Positions 25,516-33,884 of a stretch of DNA of 64,000 bases are shown here, in pieces; position 1 is the first letter of the stretch, and every line of letters starts with the position of its first letter. Both the position numbers and the translations under genes were made by a program. The notes beneath the pieces were generated by a model. It had not been told where the DNA came from. It did no database searches and was given only the letters and a program-made list of their open reading frames with translations. Source of the DNA: Nitrospinaceae bacterium (GTDB taxonomy: Bacteria > Nitrospinota_A > UBA7883 > JAJDBK01); contig JAJDBK010000001.1 in the NCBI GenBank assembly GCA_029261405.1, forward strand, positions 1 to 64,000, given 5' to 3'.

Positions 25516-26877
25516 TCAATCAAAATGGGATGTTAATAGCCGTTCAATTTTTCCGTCAAGTTCCATGACCACATTGTCCGAGCCGCTTATGGCGAATACA
25601 TAACCCCTGGGCGTTTTCTTTCCGATGTTAAGATAAACTGGCGCTACGCTTCCTTCCGGCCACACCAGTAATTTAACGGAGGGAGGATCAAGCCCGAACT
25701 TCTTGTCAGTAGGCGGAGATGAACTGTCAAAGTCCTCGATTTTATAACTTACAAGCTCGTTAAGAAACTCGTTTATAATGAGAATGGAGACCATTTCGCC
25801 GCTGGCGTTGTTCTTCCGCCACTCCTTGGCCACATCCTTTACAAAAACATGCGCCTTTTCGCCCTGGTGAATTTCAAACCTCTTAAGGTTGTCCTTATCA
25901 AAAAAGAAAAGCTCTCTGCTACGCAGGTCTTTGGTCTGCCTCGGTATGGCGTGCACCGTATCCTCCTCCAAAAGGAATACGTTATTCCGATCCGACATGG
26001 CGCAGTAGTATCCCCTCTTTTCAGGACTCCGGTTACCCACTGTCAGGGTTACCGCAGGCTCCGGGGCGCCAGCGGTCCAGAAGTGAAGTACGGCCTTCGG
26101 TTTATCGAGGCCATACTGCGAAGGGTCATCTTTTGTCTCGGCGATAAACTCCTTCACCTTGGCGTTGACGAATGTACCGACAAGCTCAAACACCCTCGCG
26201 TTATCCGCAACGGCTTTCACCGGTTTTTCTATCTCCCACTTCGAGGCGCCTGACGCGGGAAGTTTAAGGCGCAACGACAGCTCATCCCGTGTTATGGCAA
26301 GCTGATCGACAGTAACCGGATTGAGGCGCAGAACAGTTTTGTCCCTGAAATAATAGACATCCTTGTTCGCCTCGGATCTGGCTGAAGCCAAAACCCTGTA
26401 GACCGGTTTAGCCCCCTTGAGTCGCGCGAAAGCCACACCCATCGACGCCGCCCGGTCCCCGAAAAGCAGAGTGTACGATTTAAGATCGCTCCCCGTCTGG
26501 AGAGTGACACTTACTGTCGGTTTGTTCAGCCCGAACTCCTTCAAACGCTTGTCGGTCGGCTCAGGGTCCATCACATATTCAGCGTCGTTCCTCGAATCGG
26601 TAACGTAACCCAAAAATTTCTCGACTGCCTCATCCTCGGCTTTCGCTTCAATCGGCTCTACTATCTTCCACCCGGTGTCCCATCGCTCCAGGGCGATCTG
26701 GCTCCCCTCTTTCTTGAGCGTGATACGCAAAATCTCTATCGGATCAAAAGGAAAGAGCCTTGTCTCTTTGTCTTTCCTCTCCTCCTCAAGCCTGGTTTGC
26801 TCGAAGTCGAAAAAGCTGTAACCCCCGATGGCGGTCAGGACAATTATCCAGAGAAATGTCGTTTTGAAATATCTCAT
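25516..26877 (-). CDS. DUF4340 protein associated with Gld-type ABC exporter
   Basis: 453 aa with an N-terminal TM anchor (FLWIIVLTAIGGYSFF) and a periplasmic region of three similar domains, each with the pattern W-x-I-x-x-P and later FGLDxPxxxLxxxxG (KEFGLNKPTVSVTL, QYGLDKPKAVLHF, KFGLDPPSVKLLVW). This is the DUF4340 family, usually encoded beside GldG/GldF-like exporters, as it is here. It probably works with the exporter on the periplasmic face. The exact function is unknown for the family. Confidence 0.8.
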   Translation of the reverse strand: MRYFKTTFLWIIVLTAIGGYSFFDFEQTRLEEERKDKETRLFPFDPIEILRITLKKEGSQIALERWDTGWKIVEPIEAKAEDEAVEKFLGYVTDSRNDAEYVMDPEPTDKRLKEFGLNKPTVSVTLQTGSDLKSYTLLFGDRAASMGVAFARLKGAKPVYRVLASARSEANKDVYYFRDKTVLRLNPVTVDQLAITRDELSLRLKLPASGASKWEIEKPVKAVADNARVFELVGTFVNAKVKEFIAETKDDPSQYGLDKPKAVLHFWTAGAPEPAVTLTVGNRSPEKRGYYCAMSDRNNVFLLEEDTVHAIPRQTKDLRSRELFFFDKDNLKRFEIHQGEKAHVFVKDVAKEWRKNNASGEMVSILIINEFLNELVSYKIEDFDSSSPPTDKKFGLDPPSVKLLVWPEGSVAPVYLNIGKKTPRGYVFAISGSDNVVMELDGKIERLLTSHFD

Positions 26878-26924
26878 TGTTTAAAAGATATTTCTGTTTG
26901 TTCGTTCTATCAACTCCACACCCC

Positions 26925-28490
26925 TCAATTGAACCATCGTCTTCGGCTATATACGCCGATTCCAAGCAGTAACACGGAAGCTGGCACCATCACGACCGGC
27001 ACCCAGAAGATGGCCCGCCCCTGGGTCGCAGTCAGGACCACCGGGGTTATGTCCCTCTTCTTGGCTCGCACCGCAATCAGGTCAGCCTCCTCTGCAAGCC
27101 AGCTTATGGTGTTCAAAAACAGGTCACCGTTACCGGCGAGGTTGATATTGGTATTATTGGCGTAGTCGGAGTCTCCCACAAGAATCATCTTCCCGTATCG
27201 TTGCCTTATGCTCCCCTCCTCGTCCTTCTCCTCGGCTACGGTCACAGTGGTCACCGCCATTACAGGCACAGGACCACGCTTCTCTGTAACCTCGTTATAC
27301 TCAGCGTTCCCCGATTCGAGCTGATCACGATCAAGCTCCGTCCAGCTGTTGGCGCCTGTCATGGCAAGCTGGTACTGCCCCTTCTTCGGGTCTTCGTCAA
27401 TATAGACCGAGTTGGCTATGGAATAATAAGTAGCCAGGGTAAAGTCCTTGGTCATGGGATGTTTCTTGTCGTAGGCGTAGACCACGGGAGTCATCGGGTT
27501 GGCGCCGTACAGTTTGCTCTGCTGGTCAATTACCACGTCGTTTTGCAACTTGAACCCGTAGTTTTCAAGCCAGGTCTTGAATCCGGGAGGATGGCCCGGA
27601 TCGACCGATACCAGCATCGCTCCACCCCGTCTGTAATAACGGTCCAGTTTCTCCAGGCCATCCGGGGTTATCTCCCGCCTCGGGCTTGCCACTACCACAA
27701 CAGACGCATCTTCCGGCACCTCATCCACCCGCATCAAAAAAAGTTCCTTGATCTCGTAGTTCTCGTTAAGGATGGCGTTCCGGGCGGCGCTGTAACCATC
27801 CTTACGGGTGGAGGCGAGATCCTTTTCACCCTCACCCTTGACGAAATAGATATATTTCTGTTTTTTGCGTAACAGCTTGATAAGGCCGTTGGTTATCTTT
27901 GTCTCCCGTTCCGTGCCAACCTTAACCTGCTTTCCAGCGGCCATTAACAGCATGATTCTGTATTCGGAGACCCCATATTTAGAAGCCAGTCCGGGGTTAC
28001 GATCAGGGTCTATAAACCGAAAAGAAAACTTGTCGGAATAGCTGGCGTACTCTTCAAGAAGGTCGCTTGCTTTCTGTTTTTGCTGGGCGTGCATGGTTCC
28101 CGACTCGGAGCGGTAGAAGGCTACAGCCTCCACAGGGGTATCGAGCGCTTGCAAAATTCTGATCGTCTGGGAAGAGAGGGTGAATCGACCGGTCTTCGTA
28201 AGATCGACCCTCTGCTTGTGGGTATGCCCGAGGATAGCCATGAAGATAACCACTCCGGCGAATACGACAATCATGACAACCATGTTGGCGCCATATCTGG
28301 CGCTTTTACCGCCAAGGAGCTTTTTTACCTCCCCGAACTTAACATACAACAAAAAGAGGCCGATCATCAGCCCCACCCACATGAAACCCGCCGATTTCAG
28401 GGACATAATGCCGTCGATGGCGTAAAATCCAAAACCGATGGCCAGAAGCGCCGCTCCTGCGGTAGCGATTATCAACGTCGGTGAAAACAC
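26925..28490 (-). CDS. GldG-like ABC exporter auxiliary protein
   Basis: 521 aa beginning with GTG (GAGGGGG upstream). The N-terminal four-helix membrane part spans about 1-90. The long periplasmic region opens RVDLTKTGRFTLSSQTIRIL, then SYSDKFSFRFIDPDRNPGLA and VVVASPRREITPDGLEKLDRY (the GldG/ABC_transp_aux signature). The C-terminus has a TM segment and basic tail (SVLLLGIGVYSRRRWFN). The GldA/F/G exporters were named for Bacteroidota gliding, but homologues occur widely in non-gliding bacteria. The gene is followed by DUF4340 and preceded by the permease. Confidence 0.85.
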   Translation of the reverse strand: MFSPTLIIATAGAALLAIGFGFYAIDGIMSLKSAGFMWVGLMIGLFLLYVKFGEVKKLLGGKSARYGANMVVMIVVFAGVVIFMAILGHTHKQRVDLTKTGRFTLSSQTIRILQALDTPVEAVAFYRSESGTMHAQQKQKASDLLEEYASYSDKFSFRFIDPDRNPGLASKYGVSEYRIMLLMAAGKQVKVGTERETKITNGLIKLLRKKQKYIYFVKGEGEKDLASTRKDGYSAARNAILNENYEIKELFLMRVDEVPEDASVVVVASPRREITPDGLEKLDRYYRRGGAMLVSVDPGHPPGFKTWLENYGFKLQNDVVIDQQSKLYGANPMTPVVYAYDKKHPMTKDFTLATYYSIANSVYIDEDPKKGQYQLAMTGANSWTELDRDQLESGNAEYNEVTEKRGPVPVMAVTTVTVAEEKDEEGSIRQRYGKMILVGDSDYANNTNINLAGNGDLFLNTISWLAEEADLIAVRAKKRDITPVVLTATQGRAIFWVPVVMVPASVLLLGIGVYSRRRWFN

Positions 28491-28494
28491 TGCT

Positions 28495-29274
28495 TTACCC
28501 CCTCCAACGCTTCGATTCGAGCGAGCGCATACTTAAAAATATGAAAAACAACGTGAACAACAGGTAATAAATCACATCAGAAGTGTCTATCACTCCCTTG
28601 GCGAAGTTTCTGTAGTGGTATGTGAACGATAGATAGTTGAGTACCGCTGACATAGTTTCGCCAGCGGCGCCTGCAGTGAAATTGAGCATATAAAGGATCA
28701 GAAGAGCCGCAAACGAAAGTACAGCGGCTACTATCTGGTTTTCGGTTATCGACGACATGAAAATACCGAGAGCTATGAAACCGCCCCCCATGAGAATAAG
28801 GCCGAAATAACCTGTGATGATAACCCCCCATTCAGGGTCGCCGAACAACTCCACAAGCAGGATCGACGGGAAAGAGAGAGTCAGCATCAGAAAGAATATT
28901 GCCATGCAACCGCCAAACTTCCCCATGATCGCCTCCCCGTCCCGCACAGGGAACGTAAGAAGCAGTTCCATGGTTCCCGTCTTTTTCTCTTCGGAGAAGG
29001 AACGCATGGTCAACATCGGCAACATAATCAGCATAACCACGCTTATGATCCCGAAAAAGGGGCGTATCACAAACTCTGTTACATTAAGCGCGCCATACTG
29101 GGTGGCCATTGTAGGGTCTGTCTGGGCCTGGAAGCTGATGGTGCTAAACGATGCGAATATGTTGTAAAAATAGTAGCCGGTCAAAACGGAGAATATCGTC
29201 ACCACAACAAAAGCCACAGATGAGTTGATATATGACCTGACCTCTTTTAAGAGGATGAAGAGAAAGTTTCTCAT
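28495..29274 (-). CDS. ABC-2 type permease (GldF-like)
   Basis: 259 aa with six hydrophobic helices. Conserved family segments are FLFILLKEVRSYINSSVAFV, IRPFFGIISVVMLIMLPMLTMRSFSEEKKTGTMELLLTFPV (read in parts) and MGGGFIALGIFMSS. It overlaps the ATPase gene by four bases and precedes the GldG-like gene by four bases. It forms the membrane part of the exporter; the exported substrate is unknown. Confidence 0.85.
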   Translation of the reverse strand: MRNFLFILLKEVRSYINSSVAFVVVTIFSVLTGYYFYNIFASFSTISFQAQTDPTMATQYGALNVTEFVIRPFFGIISVVMLIMLPMLTMRSFSEEKKTGTMELLLTFPVRDGEAIMGKFGGCMAIFFLMLTLSFPSILLVELFGDPEWGVIITGYFGLILMGGGFIALGIFMSSITENQIVAAVLSFAALLILYMLNFTAGAAGETMSAVLNYLSFTYHYRNFAKGVIDTSDVIYYLLFTLFFIFLSMRSLESKRWRG

Positions 29275-30218
29275 ACTATGTCTTTCTCCTCGGTAACTAT
29301 CTGTATAAAAATATCTTCAAGGCTCATCCTCATCGGAGTAAGCTCGTGCAAATCCCATTTACCCTCTATCGCCGTCCTGGCGACCAGAGGGGGGCCGTTA
29401 ATGCCTTCGGCGAACTCTACTGTATATTTCGCCCGGTCAACGCCATCGCCGTTCTCCACCAAAATGTTGTTGACCCCCGCGATCCGGCCAAGAGCCGCTT
29501 TAACGTCTTCCGCTACCCCTTCTATTACAGCCTTGACCTTATTGGCCACCCGCAGTTTCTCCGTCAGACTCTCCGGTGTGTCGATCGCCTTGATTCTTCC
29601 CTCGTCGATGATGGCAACCCGACCGCAGATCATGGAGACTTCAGGGAGAATATGACTGCTCAATATGATCGTTCTGTCTTTTCCTAATCCACGAATCAGA
29701 GACCTTATTTCAATAATCTGCTTCGGGTCGAGACCGATGGTCGGCTCGTCGAGGATAAGAACGTCCGGGTCGTTGATCAACGCTTGCGCCAGCCCCACCC
29801 TCTGTCGGTATCCTTTGGAAAGTTCGCCTATGAATTTGTCCGCCTTGTGGGTTAACCCCACCTGTTCCATAATCTTTGCGACCTTCCCCTTTATCTCCCG
29901 ATAAGGAAGCTCCTTCAGGCCAGCGACATACCTTAGATATACCGGAACCAGCATGTCGGTGTAGAGTGGCACAGTTTCGGGAAGGTAACCTATACGCCTT
30001 CGCACGTTTAGCGAGTCTTCGAACACATCGTAACCGGCGACCCTCGCTGTACCCGATGTAGCCGGCATGAAACATGTGAGAATACGCATGGTGGTGGTCT
30101 TTCCAGCCCCGTTCGGCCCTAAAAACCCCAATATCTCCCCCTTTTCAACCTGGAAAGATATATCGTTTATTCCACGCGCCTCACCGTAGGTTTTCGTAAG
30201 GTGTTCAACTTCAATCAC
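29271..30218 (-). CDS. ABC exporter ATPase (GldA-like)
   Basis: 315 aa. Walker A GPNGAGKTTT (about 35-44), Q-loop region RIGYLPETVPLY, signature LSKGYRQRVGLA, Walker B VLILDEPTIGLDP, and the switch His in ILSSHILPE. An accessory C-terminal domain follows (about 220-315). It resembles NosF superficially, but the neighbours (GldF, GldG, DUF4340) identify it as the Gld-type exporter ATPase. It is the first gene of the run; a minus-strand TATAAT is at 30311-30306. Confidence 0.85.
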   Translation of the reverse strand: MIEVEHLTKTYGEARGINDISFQVEKGEILGFLGPNGAGKTTTMRILTCFMPATSGTARVAGYDVFEDSLNVRRRIGYLPETVPLYTDMLVPVYLRYVAGLKELPYREIKGKVAKIMEQVGLTHKADKFIGELSKGYRQRVGLAQALINDPDVLILDEPTIGLDPKQIIEIRSLIRGLGKDRTIILSSHILPEVSMICGRVAIIDEGRIKAIDTPESLTEKLRVANKVKAVIEGVAEDVKAALGRIAGVNNILVENGDGVDRAKYTVEFAEGINGPPLVARTAIEGKWDLHELTPMRMSLEDIFIQIVTEEKDIV

Positions 30219-30344
30219 AAAAAATAAGAACCTCCAGTTGCATCGACTTCATAAAAACTTGCGCATTTAATTTCAGGAATTGTCTCATTCGTGGGACAAC
30301 AAATGATTATAAGCAAAGAGTGTGCGAAATAGTAGACAAAAAAG

Positions 30345-30374
30345 AAAAGCCCCGGCCAAAAGACCGGGGCTTTT
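30345..30374 (-). terminator. Rho-independent terminator of the cytochrome c gene 30397-31524
   Basis: AAAAGCCCCGG (30345-30355) pairs perfectly with CCGGGGCTTTT (30364-30374) around an eight-base loop. In the minus direction it is followed by a run of T residues. It separates the cytochrome from the exporter operon. Confidence 0.9.
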
Positions 30375-30396
30375 GTAAAAACTGACTAAAAGGCGA

Positions 30397-31524
30397 TTAT
30401 TTCTTGTCCATCGCCCAGTCGCCAATTTTGGCGCTGGCATCGGAATCAGAGGTTTTGAGACCTTTTTTCACACCAACCTGCATGGAGGAGAGTCGTCCGC
30501 CACCGATGGAGGAATAACCACCAACCTGCTTGCCACCACGTCCGGCCATCTCACCCGGAAGCTCCAACTCTTCGTTCATATCAGTGAACTCTTCGGAGTC
30601 AGCGGCGTTAGCGGCGGTTACATATTCCGGATCCGCAACATATTTCGGCTTGTCGGCCAATGTGCGGATGAAAGCAACCATGTTCCAGATATCCTGATCC
30701 TGAACGATGTTACCCCAGGGAGGCATAGCTACACCAAGGTTTCTCGCGGCGCCGCCACCCTTGATGACTTTGAAAAGATCAAGGTTGGAGATGAAGTTGG
30801 CGTATTTGCCGTTGGTCAGGTTACGAGGTCTCGGATCCAGCTTGGCCGCTGTGGGGCCATCGCCTTTACCGGTCCAGCCGTGACAGTGCACACAATAGAA
30901 GGAGAACCAGTGAGCGCCCTGATCGGGGTCGGCTCCGGCTACAGGAGTTCCACCGTCATGACGAGGGCGGGTAATGTTGTTCCACTGGTTGACCCACTCG
31001 TTGTAGTCACCACCAAGTTTGGAACCGGAATCGTGCTTACGAAACCACGCTTCTGTAATACCTGATTTCTCACCCCAACCGGAAGCTGTGTCGCCAAGCT
31101 GACCGGTCCATTCGGTTTTGTAACGACCTTTCATCAGACCAGCCAACGGGCTGTTGTTAGCGGAAACGATCTTGCCGCCGCCAAGAGCCTCAGGCAGGTC
31201 AGCGCCGATCTTATCGGGAGCGGAGGCTACCTTGCCAACACCTGTCAGGTAATCAAAGCCTGTGACACCGTAGGTCGAGGCGCCGGAAGCTTTTTTGTTG
31301 GTATCTGTATCAAAAGTCTCAATGTTCGCTTCATCAGCTTCTCGCCCGAAGGACTCTCTGGCTTTTGCCAAGGCTTCATCAGACTGGTCACCAGCTTTTT
31401 TAGCGGCGTCAAGATCCGCTTTCGATTTTTTCGCCGCACTTGCGTCGGTCGGCGCCATTACTGAGACAGCCACAAAAGCTATCGCCAGCAAGCAAAGAAA
31501 CGCTCGTTTAAATGTTAAGCTCAT
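30397..31524 (-). CDS. Large monohaem c-type cytochrome
   Basis: About 375 aa with a signal peptide (about 1-30, ending TDASAAKK). A charged linker leads into an unusual 180-residue N-terminal part. A class-I cytochrome domain follows with CVHCHGW (about 210) and AMPPWGNIVQDQDIWNMVAFI, where Met is the probable sixth ligand. The C-terminal tail is Gly/Ser rich (GGKQVGGYSSIGGG). The start at 31524 is chosen from GGAGGGG just upstream. It is monocistronic, with its own sigma-54-like promoter and a strong terminator. Probably a periplasmic carrier for the adjacent cytochrome complexes. Confidence 0.85.
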   Translation of the reverse strand: MSLTFKRAFLCLLAIAFVAVSVMAPTDASAAKKSKADLDAAKKAGDQSDEALAKARESFGREADEANIETFDTDTNKKASGASTYGVTGFDYLTGVGKVASAPDKIGADLPEALGGGKIVSANNSPLAGLMKGRYKTEWTGQLGDTASGWGEKSGITEAWFRKHDSGSKLGGDYNEWVNQWNNITRPRHDGGTPVAGADPDQGAHWFSFYCVHCHGWTGKGDGPTAAKLDPRPRNLTNGKYANFISNLDLFKVIKGGGAARNLGVAMPPWGNIVQDQDIWNMVAFIRTLADKPKYVADPEYVTAANAADSEEFTDMNEELELPGEMAGRGGKQVGGYSSIGGGRLSSMQVGVKKGLKTSDSDASAKIGDWAMDKK

Positions 31525-31600
31525 TTCCCCTCCAAACATATTATTATGGTTAAACCCATGCCCTTACATAAAGGACACGGTAATCAGCACACCCTGTTAT

Positions 31601-31616
31601 AGCAACTTGCGTACCC
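31601..31616 (-). promoter_or_regulatory. Sigma-54-type promoter for the cytochrome c gene
   Basis: The minus-strand site is GGGTACGCAAGTTGCT: GG-N10-GC spacing with ACG and TTGCT matching the consensus. The expected start is near 31590, about 65 bases before the ATG. Confidence 0.55.
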
Positions 31617-31916
31617 TGCAAGATAGAAAAACAAACCCTTAACCACCCGATTTTCACTGCATCATTCATGTTACACCCGTCGGGTTGGAATGGACGTGTT
31701 TTGTTTGCTAATTTTGATAATTTGAAAAATCAGGATGAAAACGACAATTTTTGTCACCTGAAAAAATTTGGTGTATCAATTGTGTTCCTTGCGAGATGGA
31801 GGCAAGTTGAAATTTAATTTCATCTTATGTGTAATCAATATATCTCATGATCAACATCAGATAGAACGTTTCATTCACTAACAACATGTGACAAACCGCA
31901 CATTGATCTTCTGATA
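31617..31916. other. Gene-free regulatory spacer upstream of the cytochrome c promoter
   Basis: This AT-rich spacer has no coding frame of note. It contains two copies of TCATTCA (31662-31668 and 31871-31877), read as TGAATGA in the promoter direction. It may hold activator sites for the sigma-54-like promoter. Confidence 0.35.
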
Positions 31917-32513
31917 TCATGGCGCAAAGTACTCGACTGAAAGTTCATCAAGGACACACGCGCTGAAATACCACTTTTCATCGTGGGAATAGATCCTGAC
32001 GTTCTTCCCTTGTCGGGTTTTCCGCAATGTGCATTCATACTGGGCAACCTTGATTAATCCATTAGGGTGTTTTGGAGCTTTTTCGGGTGACTCGTAGACG
32101 ATCTTAACTGAAGTGAGTACTGAAGCGGCCTTTTCATACTCGGAGTTTACAGGATCGTCCCCCACTGGCGCAAGATTGTAGGCTTTTCCAACAGTGACGC
32201 TGGCGCCGGGCAGGAAAAAATACTTTTCCCCCCAACGGGTACCCATCGAAAGGGTCGGTTTAATGGCTTCGAATTCCAGTCTGTTCCTTTCGACATTAGC
32301 CGTTACCGCCTCTTTGATCGCCTCTTCGTCGGAACTCCTGATAAACATCTCCTGCCGGATAGTTATTACGTTAAGTTTGTAGATTGTGGCAAAGTCGTTT
32401 TCCTGAACCGCCTTTATATAATCGGCCATTACCTTTTCCGGGTTGCCGACAATCTTGTCCTGGCATGAGATCGACGCTACAAATATCAGAAAGAGAATCG
32501 TTTTATTTAACAT
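31917..32513 (-). CDS. Lipoprotein, NTF2-like, cytochrome-b-associated
   Basis: About 198 aa. Lipobox VASISC at about 12-17, then a domain beginning NPEKVMADYIKAVQENDFATI, the usual opening of NTF2/DUF4878-type lipoproteins. Its longest frame starts with TTG at 32528; the ATG at 32513 fits the signal peptide better. It overlaps the end of the cytochrome b gene by a few bases. It parallels the lipoprotein beside the other cytochrome b (11423-11923). Confidence 0.6.
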   Translation of the reverse strand: MLNKTILFLIFVASISCQDKIVGNPEKVMADYIKAVQENDFATIYKLNVITIRQEMFIRSSDEEAIKEAVTANVERNRLEFEAIKPTLSMGTRWGEKYFFLPGASVTVGKAYNLAPVGDDPVNSEYEKAASVLTSVKIVYESPEKAPKHPNGLIKVAQYECTLRKTRQGKNVRIYSHDEKWYFSACVLDELSVEYFAP

Positions 32514-32517
32514 GAAC

Positions 32518-33663
32518 TCACCATACAACCTGCGGTTGGTACCAGTGTCGAATCATCCACCTGTTGTCGAGTAGCAGTGGATTCCGCTCCGTATCCTTAT
32601 ACGTGACGGGAGGTATTCCCATCCTGTCCCCCATAGCCACGTTATGGCAACTGTTGCATCCCATCCACGGCGAATCGACCGAACTCCAGATTACACCAAA
32701 AGAGATAAAGGCAGACAAGAGTACGCCTGCCCCTACATAAGCCACCCCCATGCTGACCCTTCGCCACCTTGATGTTTTTTCCAGATCTTCTTTTTTCTTC
32801 CGTTTGTTGATAAATGGTAACGCAATGGCGATAAGAAGAAATATGAAGGGTATCCAGAAAAGGAACATCGGCCAATTTCTTGGCGGGTAGTACCAGATAG
32901 GCATAAGCAAAGAGATGAAAAACCATTCAGGCGCTGGAATGTTTACCCCTTCCATCGGCAACGGGATAATTTCCGGGTCTTCCGTTGGGACCGGGTAAAC
33001 CAGACTCATAATCAGTATGGCGATCAACAAAGGAATCGCAAGAACCACGGTTCTTGTCATATAGTCGCTTACCCCCCTCTTTCTCAAGCGACTGAACAGA
33101 TGTATCTCAAGGGCGATAAAAGTCAGGATCGGAAGGATGATGTCGTGAATGATAAAATTTCTGGTTGGCGTATAAGCTGTCATGAAGAAGTTGTAGAGAC
33201 CGTCCCCTACCAGCGGAATATTTTTCAGCCAGTTGTTGAACATCTCCATCATCCAGTAGCCCTTCCACTCCCACGGCAGAATCGTTCCGGTAATCAGGAA
33301 GGCCCATACAAGCAGGGATAGGAATATTCCGGTCTCCCAGTTCCAGACCCTGCCACCCTGATAATCCCGTCTGAAATAAGACCGCCAGAAATGAATGAAC
33401 ACTGCCACACCGAGAAAGAACGCTCCGTATCTGTGGATGTTGCGGGTAATGGCGCCAAGGTATGTCTCGTTGTTGAAATACTGTACTGTCTTGTAGGTGT
33501 CCTTAAGGCTCGGTTCGTAATAGAAAATCATATAAAGGCCGGTTAAGAACTGGGCGATTATCAGGATTAAAGCTAAACCACCGAACATGTGGCGCAGATT
33601 TATCTTCTTCGGTTTGACCCTTGCCCAGACTGAGGACTCTTCTTCTGATTTCTCTTCCTTCAT
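32518..33663 (-). CDS. Cytochrome b (b6 plus subunit IV fused) with C-terminal c-type haem
   Basis: 381 aa. The N-terminal b6 part has b-haem His pairs H-x13-H (NIHRYGAFFLGVAVFIH) and H-x14-H (FIIHDIILPILTFIALEIH). The subunit IV part has NIPAPEWFFISLLMPIWYY, where the usual PEWY reads PEWF. A last helix precedes a periplasmic tail with CNSCHNVAMGDRMGIPP and a final MIRHWYQPQVVW. The tail closely resembles that of the split system at 10031-10732 (CDSCHNPAMGYRMAIPP, MRHMYEPTFTW), so the two are paralogous. It serves as the quinol-oxidising module. No Rieske iron-sulfur protein gene is present. Confidence 0.9.
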   Translation of the reverse strand: MKEEKSEEESSVWARVKPKKINLRHMFGGLALILIIAQFLTGLYMIFYYEPSLKDTYKTVQYFNNETYLGAITRNIHRYGAFFLGVAVFIHFWRSYFRRDYQGGRVWNWETGIFLSLLVWAFLITGTILPWEWKGYWMMEMFNNWLKNIPLVGDGLYNFFMTAYTPTRNFIIHDIILPILTFIALEIHLFSRLRKRGVSDYMTRTVVLAIPLLIAILIMSLVYPVPTEDPEIIPLPMEGVNIPAPEWFFISLLMPIWYYPPRNWPMFLFWIPFIFLLIAIALPFINKRKKKEDLEKTSRWRRVSMGVAYVGAGVLLSAFISFGVIWSSVDSPWMGCNSCHNVAMGDRMGIPPVTYKDTERNPLLLDNRWMIRHWYQPQVVW

Positions 33664-33714
33664 ATTTCACGCTTTTCAAGTTTTAAGGATATTGTTAATG
33701 GGAGATTTTAATAT

Positions 33715-33751
33715 CAACCGACATGTCTTATTTGAACAACCGACAGGTCTT
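33715..33751. promoter_or_regulatory. Tandem 15-bp direct repeats upstream of the cytochrome b gene
   Basis: CAACCGACATGTCTT (33715-33729) and CAACCGACAGGTCTT (33737-33751) differ at one base and start 22 bp apart, two helical turns. They lie 52-88 bp upstream of the ATG at 33663. This is typical of an activator bound as tandem dimers on one helix face. No sigma-54-like site was found here. Confidence 0.5.
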
Positions 33752-33819
33752 TAGATTCCCTATTTCATATATGGATTCAGTTTGCTTCTATATTTTCCTG
33801 CATATACCAATGCAAAAAA

Positions 33820-33859
33820 AACCGCCTGCATGATCTTTTTAAGAATCATACAGGCGGTT
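33820..33859 (-). terminator. Rho-independent terminator of the bd-like respiratory operon
   Basis: AACCGCCTG-c-ATGAT pairs with ATCAT-a-CAGGCGGTT around a loop of about nine bases. On the minus strand the hairpin is followed by seven T residues. It lies 25 bases past the stop of the NTF2-like gene. Confidence 0.85.
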
Positions 33860-33884
33860 GATCTGAATTTAACTTGAGACCACT

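Noticed and set aside
29271-30218. NosF identification of the ABC ATPase
   Set aside because: The neighbours are GldF, GldG and DUF4340 homologues and there is no nosD or nosL; Gld-type exporter fits better.
33715-33751. CRISPR-like direct repeats
   Set aside because: Only two short repeats with a 7-bp spacer and no cas genes; an operator is more likely. No CRISPR array was seen anywhere in the window.
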